Shown here: positions 1-8,864 of the stretch, piece by piece
How positions within the stretch are numbered: the first letter of the stretch is position 1
Layout: the number at the start of each line of letters is the position of its first letter
Translations under genes and position numbers: made by a program
Notes under the pieces: model-generated
The model's database searches: none
What the model was told of the DNA's origin: nothing
Seen by the model: the letters and a program-made list of their open reading frames with translations, nothing else
Origin: Pacificibacter marinus
GTDB lineage: Bacteria; Pseudomonadota; Alphaproteobacteria; Rhodobacterales; Rhodobacteraceae
Length of the DNA stretch: 64,000 nt
Reading direction: 5' to 3'
Assembly (NCBI RefSeq): GCF_018860665.1
Contig: NZ_JAHKPK010000022.1
Coordinates: 124,001 to 188,000 of the forward strand

Positions 1-124
1 CCGTTAAAAACTGAGTGGCTTCGGTATATAGCTCTTCGAGCCTTTGAACGGCTGCTTTGGCATCTGAAAACAATTCAGACTCACGCCTTGGTGGCGTTTC
101 AAGTTTCAGTCCTGCGTTCGACAT
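1..124 (-). CDS. amn: Probable AMP nucleosidase, N-terminal fragment (cut by window edge)
   Basis: Only the first 41 codons lie in the window, reading leftward from an ATG at 124-122. The peptide begins MSNAGLKLETPP and continues with an acidic helix containing AAVQRLEELYTEAT. This resembles the start of bacterial AMP nucleosidases (AMP to adenine plus ribose 5-phosphate), whose N-terminal domain opens with a similar LxxLY helix. The catalytic domain is outside the window, so the assignment rests on a short match and is tentative. The gene is divergent from the SDR gene at 261, and the 136-bp gap must hold both promoters. Confidence 0.5.
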   Translation of the reverse strand, partial: MSNAGLKLETPPRRESELFSDAKAAVQRLEELYTEATQFLT

Positions 125-260
125 CACCACAACAACTCCGTTCTAAACTCATTGGTCCAATCAGGTCTTGAATATCGACCTTTGGTTGCACAATTGTCAC
201 CAACTCTTAGGATGACGCAAGCCCAGCACGCGGTGATTTTTACAAACGGGACATCAATTC

Positions 261-1121
261 ATGTCAGCTCATCTTTTTTCCTATGGTTACGGATATTCCG
301 CGACAGCACTCGGCGCGCTACTTTTGCCCGCGAACTGGACCATCACAGGCACAATACGGAACGCAGAACAGGCCCCAACCCTGCGTGAAACAGGGGTAAA
401 TATTCGCGTGACGCCAGATGACGACATTTCTGATGATATCAAAAACGCCACACATCTGCTTATATCAGCCGCGCCAACAAGTGACGGCGATCCCTTTTTG
501 CTCAATCACCTGCAAGACCTGAAAACCGCTCAAAATTTAGAATGGGTTGGCTATCTGTCAACAACAGGCGTTTACGGCGATCGTGACGGCGGATGGGTTG
601 ATGAAACATCTCCCTTAACACCTGCCACAGCGCGCGGAAAAGCGCGCGTCGCAGCAGAGTCACAGTGGATTAAGGTCTCACAAGACCTAGGGTTAAACCT
701 CAAAATTTTCCGACTTGCGGGGATTTATGGCCCAGGTCGCGGCCCTTTTGCCAAAGTTCGCAATGGGACTGCACGACGAATTATCAAACCGAACCAAGTC
801 TTTTCACGCATTCATGTCGACGACATCGCACAAGTGCTTTTGGCCTCGATACATCGGCCTAAATCCAGCCAAATATTTAATGTTTGCGACAATCTGGCGG
901 CGCCGCCCGAAGATGTTATTGGCTATGCTGCCGAACTACTTGGGTTGCCATTACCGCCAGCTCAAGATTTTGAGACAGCTGACATGACGCCCATGGCCCG
1001 CAGCTTTTATGCCGAAAGCAAAAAGGTCAAAAACGACCGGATCAAATCGGAACTTGGGGTCGAGCTGATCTACCCAGACTACATGACGGGGCTCAATGCG
1101 CTGCTGGCGTCCGAAAGTTAA
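261..1121 (+). CDS. SDR-family NAD(P)-binding epimerase-like protein (YeeZ type)
   Basis: A 286-residue extended short-chain dehydrogenase/reductase-like protein. The N-terminus carries a compact dinucleotide-binding turn, GYGYSA at residues 9-14, as in the YeeZ group, in place of classical GxxGxxG. The TTGVYGDRDG segment near residue 93 and the RLAGIYGPGRG segment near 151 are typical of nucleotide-sugar epimerase-like SDRs. The substrate is unknown. The ATG at 261 follows a GGGA at 248-251. The stop (1121) is one base from the dxs stop on the other strand, so the genes converge with no room for a terminator between the coding ends. Confidence 0.75.
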   Translation: MSAHLFSYGYGYSATALGALLLPANWTITGTIRNAEQAPTLRETGVNIRVTPDDDISDDIKNATHLLISAAPTSDGDPFLLNHLQDLKTAQNLEWVGYLSTTGVYGDRDGGWVDETSPLTPATARGKARVAAESQWIKVSQDLGLNLKIFRLAGIYGPGRGPFAKVRNGTARRIIKPNQVFSRIHVDDIAQVLLASIHRPKSSQIFNVCDNLAAPPEDVIGYAAELLGLPLPPAQDFETADMTPMARSFYAESKKVKNDRIKSELGVELIYPDYMTGLNALLASES

Positions 1122-1122
1122 C

Positions 1123-3051
1123 TCACGCGCGTTTTGATGCGATGTCGGTGACACCCAAAACATGAAGAACTTTGGCTTCTATATCTTCGGCGTTCAAGCC
1201 AGCAGTCGCATACATATCGGCAGGGCTAGACTGATCAATAAAGGTATCCGGCAAAACCATAGACCTAAACTTAAGTCCTAGATCGAACACACCCTCATTG
1301 GCCAAGAAGTCGGCGACATGTGACCCAAATCCACCGATAGCGCCCTCTTCGATCGTGATCAGAGCTTCATGTTTTTCAGCCAAGTCACGTATAAGATCAT
1401 GATCCAAAGGCTTGGCAAATCGTGCGTCAGCGATTGTCGGCGTGATGCCCTTTTGTGCCAAGCTTTCACAAGCTTTTTTGACCGCATCAAGACGCGTACC
1501 AAACGACAAAATGGCGACCCGCGCACCAAATTGCACAATACGGCCCTTGCCGATTTCAAGCGGCGTACCGCGCTCTGGCATGTCAACACCAACGCCTTCG
1601 CCGCGCGGGTATCTGAACGCAATAGGCCCATCGTCATGCGCCGCAGCAGTCGCAACCATATGGACCAGCTCAGCCTCGTCAGCCGCTGCCATTACAACAA
1701 AGCCCGGCAAGTTGGCCAAGAACGCGATGTCAAACGACCCCGCATGAGTGGCGCCATCAGCGCCAACCAAGCCAGCGCGATCAATCGCAAAGCGCACAGG
1801 CAGACGCTGAATGGCTACATCGTGTACCACTTGGTCATATCCGCGCTGCAAAAAAGTCGAATACATCGTACAAAATGGCTTCATGCCGCCAGCTGCTAAA
1901 CCCGCAGCGAAAGTCACACCATGCTGTTCAGCGATACCAACATCAAAACACCGCGACCCATAGCGCTCCGCGAACAAATTAAGCCCCGTGCCATCAGGCA
2001 TCGCGGCAGTCACTGCGCAGATTTTATCGTCAAAAGATGCTTCTTGCACCAAAGCTTTCCCAAACACGGACGTGTAAGATGGTGCATTTGGAGTGGCTTT
2101 TTCCTGCTTGCCTGTCAGGACATCAAACTTGGCCGTCGCGTGGCCCTTATCGCTTGCCCGCTCAGCCGGTGCGTAACCTTTGCCTTTTTTCGTAATCGTG
2201 TGAATCAACACAGGTCCAGTTGCACGTGTCTTTACAGTGCGTAACACGGACAAAAGCTGATCCATATCGTGACCATCAATTGGGCCCACATAGGAAAATC
2301 CTAGCTCTTCAAACATCGTACCGCCAACTGTCATGCCCTTTAGCATTTCTTTGGCACGACGCGCCCCGTCTTGGAACGGTGGCGGCAGCAAGGAGACAGC
2401 GCCCTTGGCGGCTGCTTTAAGCTCTTGGAACGGTTCACCCGCATAAAGGCGTGACAGATAACTGGACAGCGCGCCGACAGGTTCAGCGATCGACATTTCA
2501 TTATCATTGAGAATCACAAACAATCGCTTGCCCAAATGGCCAGCATTGTTCATCGCCTCAAAGGCCATGCCGGCCGACATTGCGCCATCACCGATGACAG
2601 CAATACCGTCACCAAGTGCAGGATCAGGTGCACCGCCCAAATCGCGCGCCACAGAAAACCCAAGTGCTGCGGAAATAGATGTCGAGCTATGTGCAGCGCC
2701 GAACGGGTCGTAGGGGCTTTCAGAACGTTTGGTAAACCCAGATAGACCGCCTTTTTGGCGTAAGGTCCGAATCCGATCACGGCGACCTGTCAGAATTTTA
2801 TGCGGATAACACTGGTGCGACACATCCCAGATCAATCGATCTTTTGGGGTGTCAAACACAGCATGTAACGCAACGGTCAATTCGACCACGCCAAGGCCAG
2901 CGCCCAGATGCCCACCTGTTTCAGACACTGCCGAAATCGTCTCCGCGCGCAACTCTCCCGCCAAGCGTTTCAGCTCGGTATCCGACAGGGATTTAAGGTC
3001 CGCAGGTGTCGCTACACGATCAAGGGTCGGCGTGTCAGGAAGATCAGACAT
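1123..3051 (-). CDS. dxs: 1-deoxy-D-xylulose-5-phosphate synthase
   Basis: Catalyses ThDP-dependent condensation of pyruvate and glyceraldehyde 3-phosphate, the first step of the MEP isoprenoid pathway; the product also feeds thiamine and pyridoxal synthesis. The 642-residue length is normal for DXS. Visible motifs: [12 protein letters not shown] with catalytic-type His48, [16 protein letters not shown], the ThDP/Mg motif GDGAMSAG at 154-161, and IAEQHG near 370 with the glutamate that activates ThDP. The C-terminal transketolase domain is complete. It lies 15 bp downstream of ispA in the same orientation, so xseB-ispA-dxs is probably one transcript making farnesyl-diphosphate precursors. Confidence 0.97.
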   Translation of the reverse strand: MSDLPDTPTLDRVATPADLKSLSDTELKRLAGELRAETISAVSETGGHLGAGLGVVELTVALHAVFDTPKDRLIWDVSHQCYPHKILTGRRDRIRTLRQKGGLSGFTKRSESPYDPFGAAHSSTSISAALGFSVARDLGGAPDPALGDGIAVIGDGAMSAGMAFEAMNNAGHLGKRLFVILNDNEMSIAEPVGALSSYLSRLYAGEPFQELKAAAKGAVSLLPPPFQDGARRAKEMLKGMTVGGTMFEELGFSYVGPIDGHDMDQLLSVLRTVKTRATGPVLIHTITKKGKGYAPAERASDKGHATAKFDVLTGKQEKATPNAPSYTSVFGKALVQEASFDDKICAVTAAMPDGTGLNLFAERYGSRCFDVGIAEQHGVTFAAGLAAGGMKPFCTMYSTFLQRGYDQVVHDVAIQRLPVRFAIDRAGLVGADGATHAGSFDIAFLANLPGFVVMAAADEAELVHMVATAAAHDDGPIAFRYPRGEGVGVDMPERGTPLEIGKGRIVQFGARVAILSFGTRLDAVKKACESLAQKGITPTIADARFAKPLDHDLIRDLAEKHEALITIEEGAIGGFGSHVADFLANEGVFDLGLKFRSMVLPDTFIDQSSPADMYATAGLNAEDIEAKVLHVLGVTDIASKRA

Positions 3052-3066
3052 GGCGCATCATCTTTC

Positions 3067-3933
3067 TTAGGTTTCGCGGGAAATAACGAACCGCGCCGTC
3101 GCGCGCAAGGTTTCAGCGCGAATCCCGTAGGGGCCAATTGCCTCACATGCTTCATCAACAAGTGAGGCCGCGCGTTTTTGTGCTGCCTCTAACCCAAGCA
3201 ACGACACGAACGTCGCCTTGCCTGCATCTTGGTCTTTACCGACAGCTTTACCGGTCTTCCCTGAGTCGCCGATGACATCCAAAACATCATCTTGAATTTG
3301 GAAAGCCAATCCTAAAGCCCGCGCATAACGCGCCAAAGGCTGCGGATCTGCTCCGCCCAAAATAGCACCCGCCGTAGCAGACCATTCGATCAGCGCGCCA
3401 GTTTTGTTGGCTTGAAGTTCTGTTATCGCGGCCAAATCCAAGGGCGTCAGAGCCGTCTCAGCCGCGATATCCTGTGCCTGCCCAAGTACCATACCTTGCG
3501 CACCAGAGGCCCGCGCCAAAGACGCAATCAAATCGATCCTAATCTGGCTGGAAGGGGATGTTTCCGCGCGTGAGAGCAATTCAAAAGACAAGGTCTGCAA
3601 AGCATCACCGACAAGCACTGCAGTGGCTTCGTCCCATTTTTTATGAACCGTTGGTTGGCCACGACGCAAATCATCGTCATCCATGCACGGCAAATCGTCA
3701 TGCACCAAACTATAGGCATGCATCGCCTCGATCGCGGCGGCAGACCAAACAGATTGAGTGGGTTCAATATCGTGCAAAGCCGCACTTTCTAGCACCAACA
3801 AAGCGCGCAGACGCTTGCCACCGCTAAGGGCATATTGAAGACCCAATTCAACAGGTGATTGCCCAAGGGGGGCAAAAACCTCGGCAAAACAGGTCTGCAC
3901 CAAGTGACGGCAGCGATCGAGTTCGGTTTGCAT
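3067..3933 (-). CDS. ispA: Farnesyl diphosphate synthase (geranyltranstransferase)
   Basis: A trans-isoprenyl diphosphate synthase joining IPP with DMAPP/GPP to give farnesyl diphosphate. Both aspartate-rich Mg sites are present: DDLPCMDDDD near residues 79-88 (FARM) and FQIQDDVLDVIGD in the C-terminal half (SARM), with the GGKRLR diphosphate-binding motif near residue 39. I chose the ATG at 3933, which overlaps the xseB stop as TGATG; a TTG one codon upstream is possible but less likely. Length is 288 residues, normal for bacterial IspA. It is translationally coupled to xseB and followed by dxs. Confidence 0.95.
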   Translation of the reverse strand: MQTELDRCRHLVQTCFAEVFAPLGQSPVELGLQYALSGGKRLRALLVLESAALHDIEPTQSVWSAAAIEAMHAYSLVHDDLPCMDDDDLRRGQPTVHKKWDEATAVLVGDALQTLSFELLSRAETSPSSQIRIDLIASLARASGAQGMVLGQAQDIAAETALTPLDLAAITELQANKTGALIEWSATAGAILGGADPQPLARYARALGLAFQIQDDVLDVIGDSGKTGKAVGKDQDAGKATFVSLLGLEAAQKRAASLVDEACEAIGPYGIRAETLRATARFVISRET

Positions 3934-4175
3934 CAAAGGCCTTCGACAGCTTGAACTCCGGCAGGTTTGCCGTCGGACCCAACTGAGATTTTTTCAACTT
4001 TTTCTTCGGCGTCTTTCAACTTGGCTTCGCAATGAGCTTTTAGGTCCGCACCACGCTCATACAGCTTGATGCTGTCGTCCAGCGCCACTTCACCACGTTC
4101 AAGCTTTGCCACAACTTGATCAAGCTCAGCCATCGCAGCTTCAAAGCTCAATTCAGACACAGTCGTCTCAGTCAT
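3933..4175 (-). CDS. xseB: Exodeoxyribonuclease VII small subunit
   Basis: An 80-residue acidic helical protein with the XseB signature: SFEAAMAELDQVVAKLERG followed by the DDSIKLYERGADL segment. With XseA (not in the window) it forms exonuclease VII, which degrades single-stranded DNA to oligonucleotides. First gene of the xseB-ispA-dxs set, an order shared by many proteobacteria; the stop overlaps the ispA ATG by one base, suggesting coupled translation. The roughly 100-bp gap to petR is the likely promoter region. Confidence 0.93.
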   Translation of the reverse strand: MTETTVSELSFEAAMAELDQVVAKLERGEVALDDSIKLYERGADLKAHCEAKLKDAEEKVEKISVGSDGKPAGVQAVEGL

Positions 4176-4276
4176 ATCGACGTCTCCACAAAGATTTATC
4201 TCGGTACATTATGGGCTGCATACATGACTTGACCACCTCTTGGCCAGTTCCCTGTCGAATCCGACCTCAGTGATTT

Positions 4277-4972
4277 TCACTCTGGACTCAACATATATCC
4301 AGCACCGCGCACGGTTTGCAAAAAACGTGGCTGGCGCGGATCAGATTCGAACTTACGCCGCAGCCGTGTGATCTGCACATCTACAGCACGCTCTTGAGCT
4401 TGCCCACCGTCTCGGCCAAGCTTTTCCACCAACTCACTACGAGAAACAGTCTCGCCAAGAGTGGCCGAGAAAATACGCATAAGTTGAGCTTCTGTTTGGG
4501 TCAGACGTACAATTTTATCGCCTTGCCATAACTCGCCACGCTCAATATCGTATCTAAAGTCGCCCAAATGCAGGTATTTAGGCAATGTCACCGCCTCTTC
4601 GGCCTGCGGCACACGACGCAAAATTGCATTGATACGTAATAATAATTCTTTTGGCTCAAACGGTTTGGCCAAGTAATCGTCCGCCCCAGCCTCAAGCCCA
4701 GAAATCCGGTCTTCGGTTTCGCCTTTGGCCGTCAGCAACAGAATCGGCGTTGCCAAACTTTGACGCAGACTGCGCGTCAACGTCACACCATCTTCACCTG
4801 GCATCATCACATCCATGACAATCATATCGAATTCTAGCCCAGCCAAAAGCTTACGCGCATGAGCCGCGTCTCGTGCCGCGGTCACGCAAAACCCGTTGCG
4901 GATCAAAAACTTTTGCAGCAACTGGCGAATACGTTCATCGTCGTCAACAATGAGAAGATGAATATCACTCAA
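4277..4972 (-). CDS. petR: OmpR-family response regulator, PetR-like
   Basis: A 231-residue two-domain response regulator. The receiver domain has acidic DDDE at 10-13, phosphoacceptor-type Asp54 in VMDVMMPGEDG, and LLTAKG and KPFEP with the conserved Thr and Lys. The C-terminal winged helix reads LTQTEAQLMRIF, then RAVDVQITRLRRK. The start is a TTG at 4972, overlapping the upstream petP stop as TTGA; AAAGGAG eight bases upstream supports it. A MarR-type gene directly upstream matches the petP-petR pair of Rhodobacter, described next to cytochrome bc1 genes. No petABC or cognate kinase is seen here. Confidence 0.85.
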   Translation of the reverse strand: MSDIHLLIVDDDERIRQLLQKFLIRNGFCVTAARDAAHARKLLAGLEFDMIVMDVMMPGEDGVTLTRSLRQSLATPILLLTAKGETEDRISGLEAGADDYLAKPFEPKELLLRINAILRRVPQAEEAVTLPKYLHLGDFRYDIERGELWQGDKIVRLTQTEAQLMRIFSATLGETVSRSELVEKLGRDGGQAQERAVDVQITRLRRKFESDPRQPRFLQTVRGAGYMLSPE

Positions 4973-5490
4973 GTGTCTTTCTCCTTTAACGCATTGAAAT
5001 AGAGTTGCTGGTCAGTATCCATCATGGCTTCTAACACTTCACGAAAGCCTGCGACAGCCTCTGGTCCTGCCTTGCTGAACGCGGTGCGCATGCGTGCACG
5101 TTGCGCTTCTGAAAGCTCAGCCTCTAACGACTTGCCTTTGGGCGTCAAAAACAAATGCCGTTCACGTTTGTCTTTTTGTCCAACGCGGCTTTCGACCAAT
5201 TCATCTTCGATCAAAGTACGCAACACACGATTGAGCGATTGTTTGGTGACCCCTAAGACATCAAGCAAAGCATTCACTGTCGCACCTGGCGCACGATTGA
5301 TAAAGTGAACAGCGCGGTGATGCGCCCGCCCATATCCGTGCTTGTCCAAAATTCTATCTGGATCCGCAGTAAACCCTCGGTAAGCGAAAAACATCGCTTC
5401 AATCCCGCGGCGCAATTGCTCGTCAGTCAAAAACAACAGGCTTTCGCCACCGCGTGTACTTTTGCCGTCTGCCACAGTGTCTCCATTCAC
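4969..5490 (-). CDS. petP: MarR-family transcriptional regulator, PetP-like
   Basis: A 173-residue MarR-type winged-helix protein. The central region shows the DNA-binding helices (VNALLDVLGVTKQSLNRVLRT) and the wing (VESRVGQKDKRERHLFLTPKG). It is co-directional with, and overlaps, the OmpR-type gene, the arrangement of petP-petR in Rhodobacter. The only reasonable in-frame start is GTG at 5490, with a weak Shine-Dalgarno. The 151-bp divergent region shared with ilvE carries a 9-bp inverted pair (5543-5613) that could be its operator. The ligand is unknown. Confidence 0.8.
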   Translation of the reverse strand: MNGDTVADGKSTRGGESLLFLTDEQLRRGIEAMFFAYRGFTADPDRILDKHGYGRAHHRAVHFINRAPGATVNALLDVLGVTKQSLNRVLRTLIEDELVESRVGQKDKRERHLFLTPKGKSLEAELSEAQRARMRTAFSKAGPEAVAGFREVLEAMMDTDQQLYFNALKEKDT

Positions 5491-5542
5491 AATCTGCGTA
5501 ACCTATAAGCATTTTAAGTCAGCGATATTGACATTCCAAGTC

Positions 5543-5613
5543 GCAATTGTTAGCGCATAACAGGTTTTGCGTAAGATAATGTTAAATATATCCTATCTAC
5601 ACGCAACAATTGC
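5543..5613. promoter_or_regulatory. Inverted repeat pair in the petP/ilvE divergent region
   Basis: GCAATTGTT at 5543-5551 and AACAATTGC at 5605-5613 are exact reverse complements, 53 bases apart; each arm contains the palindromic core CAATTG. They sit between the divergent starts of the MarR-type gene (5490) and ilvE (5642). Two palindromic half-sites in a MarR gene promoter suggest autoregulation, which is inference. Confidence 0.4.
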
Positions 5614-5641
5614 AAATTGCACAGCTATAGGGAATAGAAAA

Positions 5642-6511
5642 ATGGCCGGTTCATTCGAAGATCGCGATGGTAAAATCTGGATGGACGGCGCGCTCGTCGA
5701 ATGGCGCGACGCTCAGGTCCATATTCTAACCCATGCAATGCATTACGCATCTTCTGTTTTCGAAGGCGAGCGTTGCTATTCAGGTAAGATTTTCAAATCC
5801 CGCGAACATTCAGAACGCCTGCTGCGCTCTGGTGAGCTTTTGGACATGCCGATCCCTTACACTATCGATGAAATCGAAGCGGCCAAATATGCAGTTCTTG
5901 AAGCAAATGGCTGGACAGACGCTTATATCCGCGTGGTGGCTTGGCGTGGCTCTGGCGAAGATATGGGTGTTGCCTCAAACAAAAACCCCGTGCGCATGGC
6001 TGTCGCAGCTTGGGAATGGGGCGCCTATTACGGCGACGCGAAAATGCAGGGCGCGAAACTTGATATCGCCAAATGGAAACGCCCGTCGCCAGAAACAATT
6101 CCAACAGCCGCCAAAGCCGCTGGCCTTTACATGATCTGCACAATGTCCAAACACGCTGCCGAAGCAAAAGGCTGTTCCGACGCATTGTTCATGGACTACC
6201 GCGGCTATGTTGCTGAGGCGACCGGCGCCAATATTTTCTTTGTGAAAGACGGCGAGGTACACACGCCGATCCCTGATGCGATCTTGAACGGCATCACCCG
6301 CCAAACCATCATTCAAATGCTCAAAGACAAGGGCATCGCTGTCCATGAGCGCGTGATCATGCCCGAAGAACTTGACGGATTTGAGCAATGCTGGCTAACA
6401 GGAACGGCCGCCGAAGTGACCCCCGTTGGCCTAATTGGCACGCATACATTTGAAGTCGGTGCGCTAACACGCGACATCGCCGAATCCTACGAAAAGCTGG
6501 TACGCAGCTAA
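5642..6511 (+). CDS. ilvE: Branched-chain amino acid aminotransferase
   Basis: A fold-type IV PLP transaminase for the last step of leucine, isoleucine and valine synthesis. I prefer the ATG at 5642 (289 residues; MAGSFEDRDGKIWMDG) over the in-frame upstream start at 5567: GGGAA lies seven to eight bases before it and family members start here. Motifs: HILTHAMHYASSVFEGER near the N-terminus, the catalytic-Lys region WKRPSPETIPTAAKAAG near 140-156, VAEATGANIFFV, and a C-terminal TGTAAEVTPV phosphate-binding turn. Divergent from petP; the intergenic inverted repeats could affect both genes. Confidence 0.95.
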   Translation: MAGSFEDRDGKIWMDGALVEWRDAQVHILTHAMHYASSVFEGERCYSGKIFKSREHSERLLRSGELLDMPIPYTIDEIEAAKYAVLEANGWTDAYIRVVAWRGSGEDMGVASNKNPVRMAVAAWEWGAYYGDAKMQGAKLDIAKWKRPSPETIPTAAKAAGLYMICTMSKHAAEAKGCSDALFMDYRGYVAEATGANIFFVKDGEVHTPIPDAILNGITRQTIIQMLKDKGIAVHERVIMPEELDGFEQCWLTGTAAEVTPVGLIGTHTFEVGALTRDIAESYEKLVRS

Positions 6512-6538
6512 GTTAGGAAAACTTAAGCCTCTTCTGCT

Positions 6539-6558
6539 AAATATCATCGGCGATATTT
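6539..6558 (+). other. Hairpin just upstream of a TTG-started gene
   Basis: AAATATC and GATATTT form a perfect 7-bp stem with a 6-base loop. It lies 28 bases after the ilvE stop, with the GGAGAGG ribosome-binding site of the next gene starting three bases after the stem. No U tract follows, so it is not a classical terminator; it could protect the ilvE mRNA end or modulate downstream translation. Confidence 0.4.
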
Positions 6559-6572
6559 GGCGGAGAGGTCAT

Positions 6573-7073
6573 TTGGTTAAACGAGAAACAATTATTGTCA
6601 GCTTGGTCGCAACCTTTATTGTGCTCCCCGCTGCACTGAGCTTATTAGCTTATTTCATCACCAAGAATCCGAACTTTCGCCCTCTAGGTATTACGTTAGA
6701 CAGTCTGACCGAGGCAGGTTTGATCGAAAGTTCTGGTGAAATTATCGCCGTTGTTTCGATTGGTGATCGAGCCCCAAAACACTCTTCAAAAAGCGATTAC
6801 ATAAAAGCTCTAGAAGCGACATTCGAGATCTTAGGAAGCGGCGTAGATGTCAAGTTTCGCACAGTCCCAAATACGTCAGACATCACAGTCACATACTTAG
6901 TCGGATTAAGTCGCATCGGTCCCTACCCTATCACACAAGCCGCACATGGCGTCAAAGCGGCAGTACGCGCCGAACGGATGATCAATTCCCACCTAAATGC
7001 GCAGGCCAAAAAACAAGAAGACCTTGAGAACACGAACACCTCAACGCCTTGGTTTCGGTTTTTTGACAGTTAG
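6573..7073 (+). CDS. Membrane-anchored protein of unknown function
   Basis: A 166-residue protein I do not recognise. It starts with TTG at 6573, supported by GGAGAGG six bases upstream. The N-terminus MVKRETIIVSLVATFIVLPA is positively charged and then hydrophobic up to about residue 29, a signal anchor; the rest is a soluble, probably periplasmic domain with no Cys and no familiar motif. The region around residues 50-125 has alternating beta-like stretches (EIIAVVSIGD, VDVKFRTVP, DITVTYLVGL). It follows ilvE by 61 bp and converges with queG 12 bp downstream. Confidence 0.6.
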   Translation: MVKRETIIVSLVATFIVLPAALSLLAYFITKNPNFRPLGITLDSLTEAGLIESSGEIIAVVSIGDRAPKHSSKSDYIKALEATFEILGSGVDVKFRTVPNTSDITVTYLVGLSRIGPYPITQAAHGVKAAVRAERMINSHLNAQAKKQEDLENTNTSTPWFRFFDS

Positions 7074-7085
7074 CGTTTCAACCAA

Positions 7086-8117
7086 TCATAACCGCGCCAT
7101 GGCCCAATTTGCGGCCTCTGCGACTGTCTCATCTGGATCAGCCAGCAGCGCACTTACCAAGTGCTTAAGCGTTTTATCACCAGAGTTACCAATAGCATAA
7201 AGCACATTGCGTACGAACCGGTTGCGACCAATGCGTTTAATCGGAGATCCTGAAAAGCGTTCTCGAAAAGCTGCATCATCTAATATGACCAATTCCGATA
7301 ATGGTGGAGACACCAAATCTGCGCGCGCATGATAGCGGATATCTGCGGCCTCAACCGCAAATTTATTCCACGGACAAGCCGCCAAACAATCATCGCACCC
7401 ATAGATGCGATTGCCCAACAGAGGCCTTAAATTCTCATCCACCGGTCCATGATGTTCGATCGTCAAATAAGATATACAGCGCCGCGCATCTATCTGATAC
7501 GGCGCAGGAAACGCATCTGTCGGACAGGACGTCAGGCAGGCCGTGCAAGACCCACAGTGGTCAACTTCAGCAGGATCAGGATCTAAATCAAGCGTTGTAA
7601 AGATCGCACCTAAAAAGAACCAACTGCCCAACTCGCGGCCAACCAGATTGGTGTGCTTGCCTTGCCAGCCCAGCCCCGCTTTTGCTCCGAGAGGTTTTTC
7701 CATCACAGGTGCGGTATCGACGAACACTTTGATTTCAGTATCAGCGCCCGCCTGATTGATCAGCCACCGCCCAACGCGTTTAAGCCGTTTTTTAACGATG
7801 TCATGATAATCGCGATTGCGCGCGTAAACTGAAATGGCCCCCGCATCGTAGCGCTTGATGGCCTCCATAGGATCATCGTCTGGCGTATAGGACTCGGCCA
7901 GCATGATCACCGATTTGGCCTCAGGCCACAGCGCTGAAGGGTCACCGCGCCATGCCATACGGTCGGCCATCCATGCCATTTGGCCATGGCGTTCTAAATC
8001 AACATACTGCTGCAATCGCCCCATCGCCTCAGGCAACTCAGGGCGGGCAAAGCCAACCTGCGAAAACCCTTCTTTCAAGGCCTGCTGGCGCACCGTTTCT
8101 TTGTCCAATACTGCCAC
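7086..8117 (-). CDS. queG: Epoxyqueuosine reductase
   Basis: A cobalamin- and 4Fe-4S-dependent enzyme for the last step of queuosine tRNA modification (epoxyqueuosine to queuosine at position 34). Both ferredoxin-type cysteine motifs are visible: [16 protein letters not shown] near 183-198 and [13 protein letters not shown] near 231-243. The C-terminus ([18 protein letters not shown] and onward) looks like the HEAT-type repeat found in full-length QueG. 343 residues; the GTG start at 8117 has AGAGG about eight bases upstream. Last gene of an apparent mtgA-fzlA-queG run, 30 bp after fzlA. Confidence 0.95.
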   Translation of the reverse strand: MAVLDKETVRQQALKEGFSQVGFARPELPEAMGRLQQYVDLERHGQMAWMADRMAWRGDPSALWPEAKSVIMLAESYTPDDDPMEAIKRYDAGAISVYARNRDYHDIVKKRLKRVGRWLINQAGADTEIKVFVDTAPVMEKPLGAKAGLGWQGKHTNLVGRELGSWFFLGAIFTTLDLDPDPAEVDHCGSCTACLTSCPTDAFPAPYQIDARRCISYLTIEHHGPVDENLRPLLGNRIYGCDDCLAACPWNKFAVEAADIRYHARADLVSPPLSELVILDDAAFRERFSGSPIKRIGRNRFVRNVLYAIGNSGDKTLKHLVSALLADPDETVAEAANWAMARL

Positions 8118-8147
8118 TGTTCGCGCCTCTTTTTGGACTAGCCTATA

Positions 8148-8813
8148 TCAAAAATCGAGATCGGCATAATGCGGTGGCGGTGGAAACCCTGAGACATGAT
8201 CAGCCAAAAGGGACCTAAAAGCCGGACGTGATTTGATCTTTGCATACCAATCCTTGACCACGGCAGACCGGTTCCAATCCACATCCGAAATGTAATCCAG
8301 AGATGACAGATGCGCCGCGGCCGCAAAATCGGCCAAAGTCATCGCATCGCCCGCGAGCCAACGGCGACGGTCCAAAAGCCAAGCCATATAATCCAAATGG
8401 AACTTGATCGCCTTCGAACCCGCTTTGACGTTTTTCGAATCAGGATAACCTGATTTGGTCAATTTGCGGTTCACCCGCTCGTACAAAAGATTCGACGTCA
8501 CCTCATGGTGAAATTTATCATCAAACCAAGACACCATGCGCCTAACTTCAAAACGTCCTTCAGGATCGTTTGGCATCAAAGACGGACTGGGGTATTTTTC
8601 CTCAATATATTCACAAATCGCGGCGCTTTCGGACAGCATCATGTCATCGATGCGTAAAATGGGCACTTTTCCTGCGGGATTGCGACGCAAAAAATCGGGA
8701 TCGCGCTCCCAATACCGCTCTTCAACAAGCTCCACTTCGAGCTTTTTCTCTGCAAGGCTCAAACGCACTTTGCGACAAAATGGGGACAGGGGAACATGAA
8801 ACAGTCGGATCAT
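8148..8813 (-). CDS. fzlA: GST-family protein, FzlA-like FtsZ-binding protein
   Basis: A 221-residue glutathione S-transferase-fold protein: N-terminal thioredoxin domain (MIRLFHVPLSPFCRKVRLSL, NPAGKVPILR) and a C-terminal helical domain (LAGDAMTLADFAAAAHLS). Overall sequence and the C-terminal tail ending HYADLDF match my memory of Caulobacter FzlA, which binds FtsZ filaments and promotes constriction; a conserved Trp (W35 here) and a tail Asp correspond to residues reported as important there. The neighbour mtgA is also a septal/peptidoglycan gene. Without an alignment, a generic GST remains possible. Confidence 0.72.
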   Translation of the reverse strand: MIRLFHVPLSPFCRKVRLSLAEKKLEVELVEERYWERDPDFLRRNPAGKVPILRIDDMMLSESAAICEYIEEKYPSPSLMPNDPEGRFEVRRMVSWFDDKFHHEVTSNLLYERVNRKLTKSGYPDSKNVKAGSKAIKFHLDYMAWLLDRRRWLAGDAMTLADFAAAAHLSSLDYISDVDWNRSAVVKDWYAKIKSRPAFRSLLADHVSGFPPPPHYADLDF

Positions 8814-8864
8814 TGCACAGTACTCTTTTGTTTTTATCCTAAGTGCCGTGAAAGCGCGGGCAAT

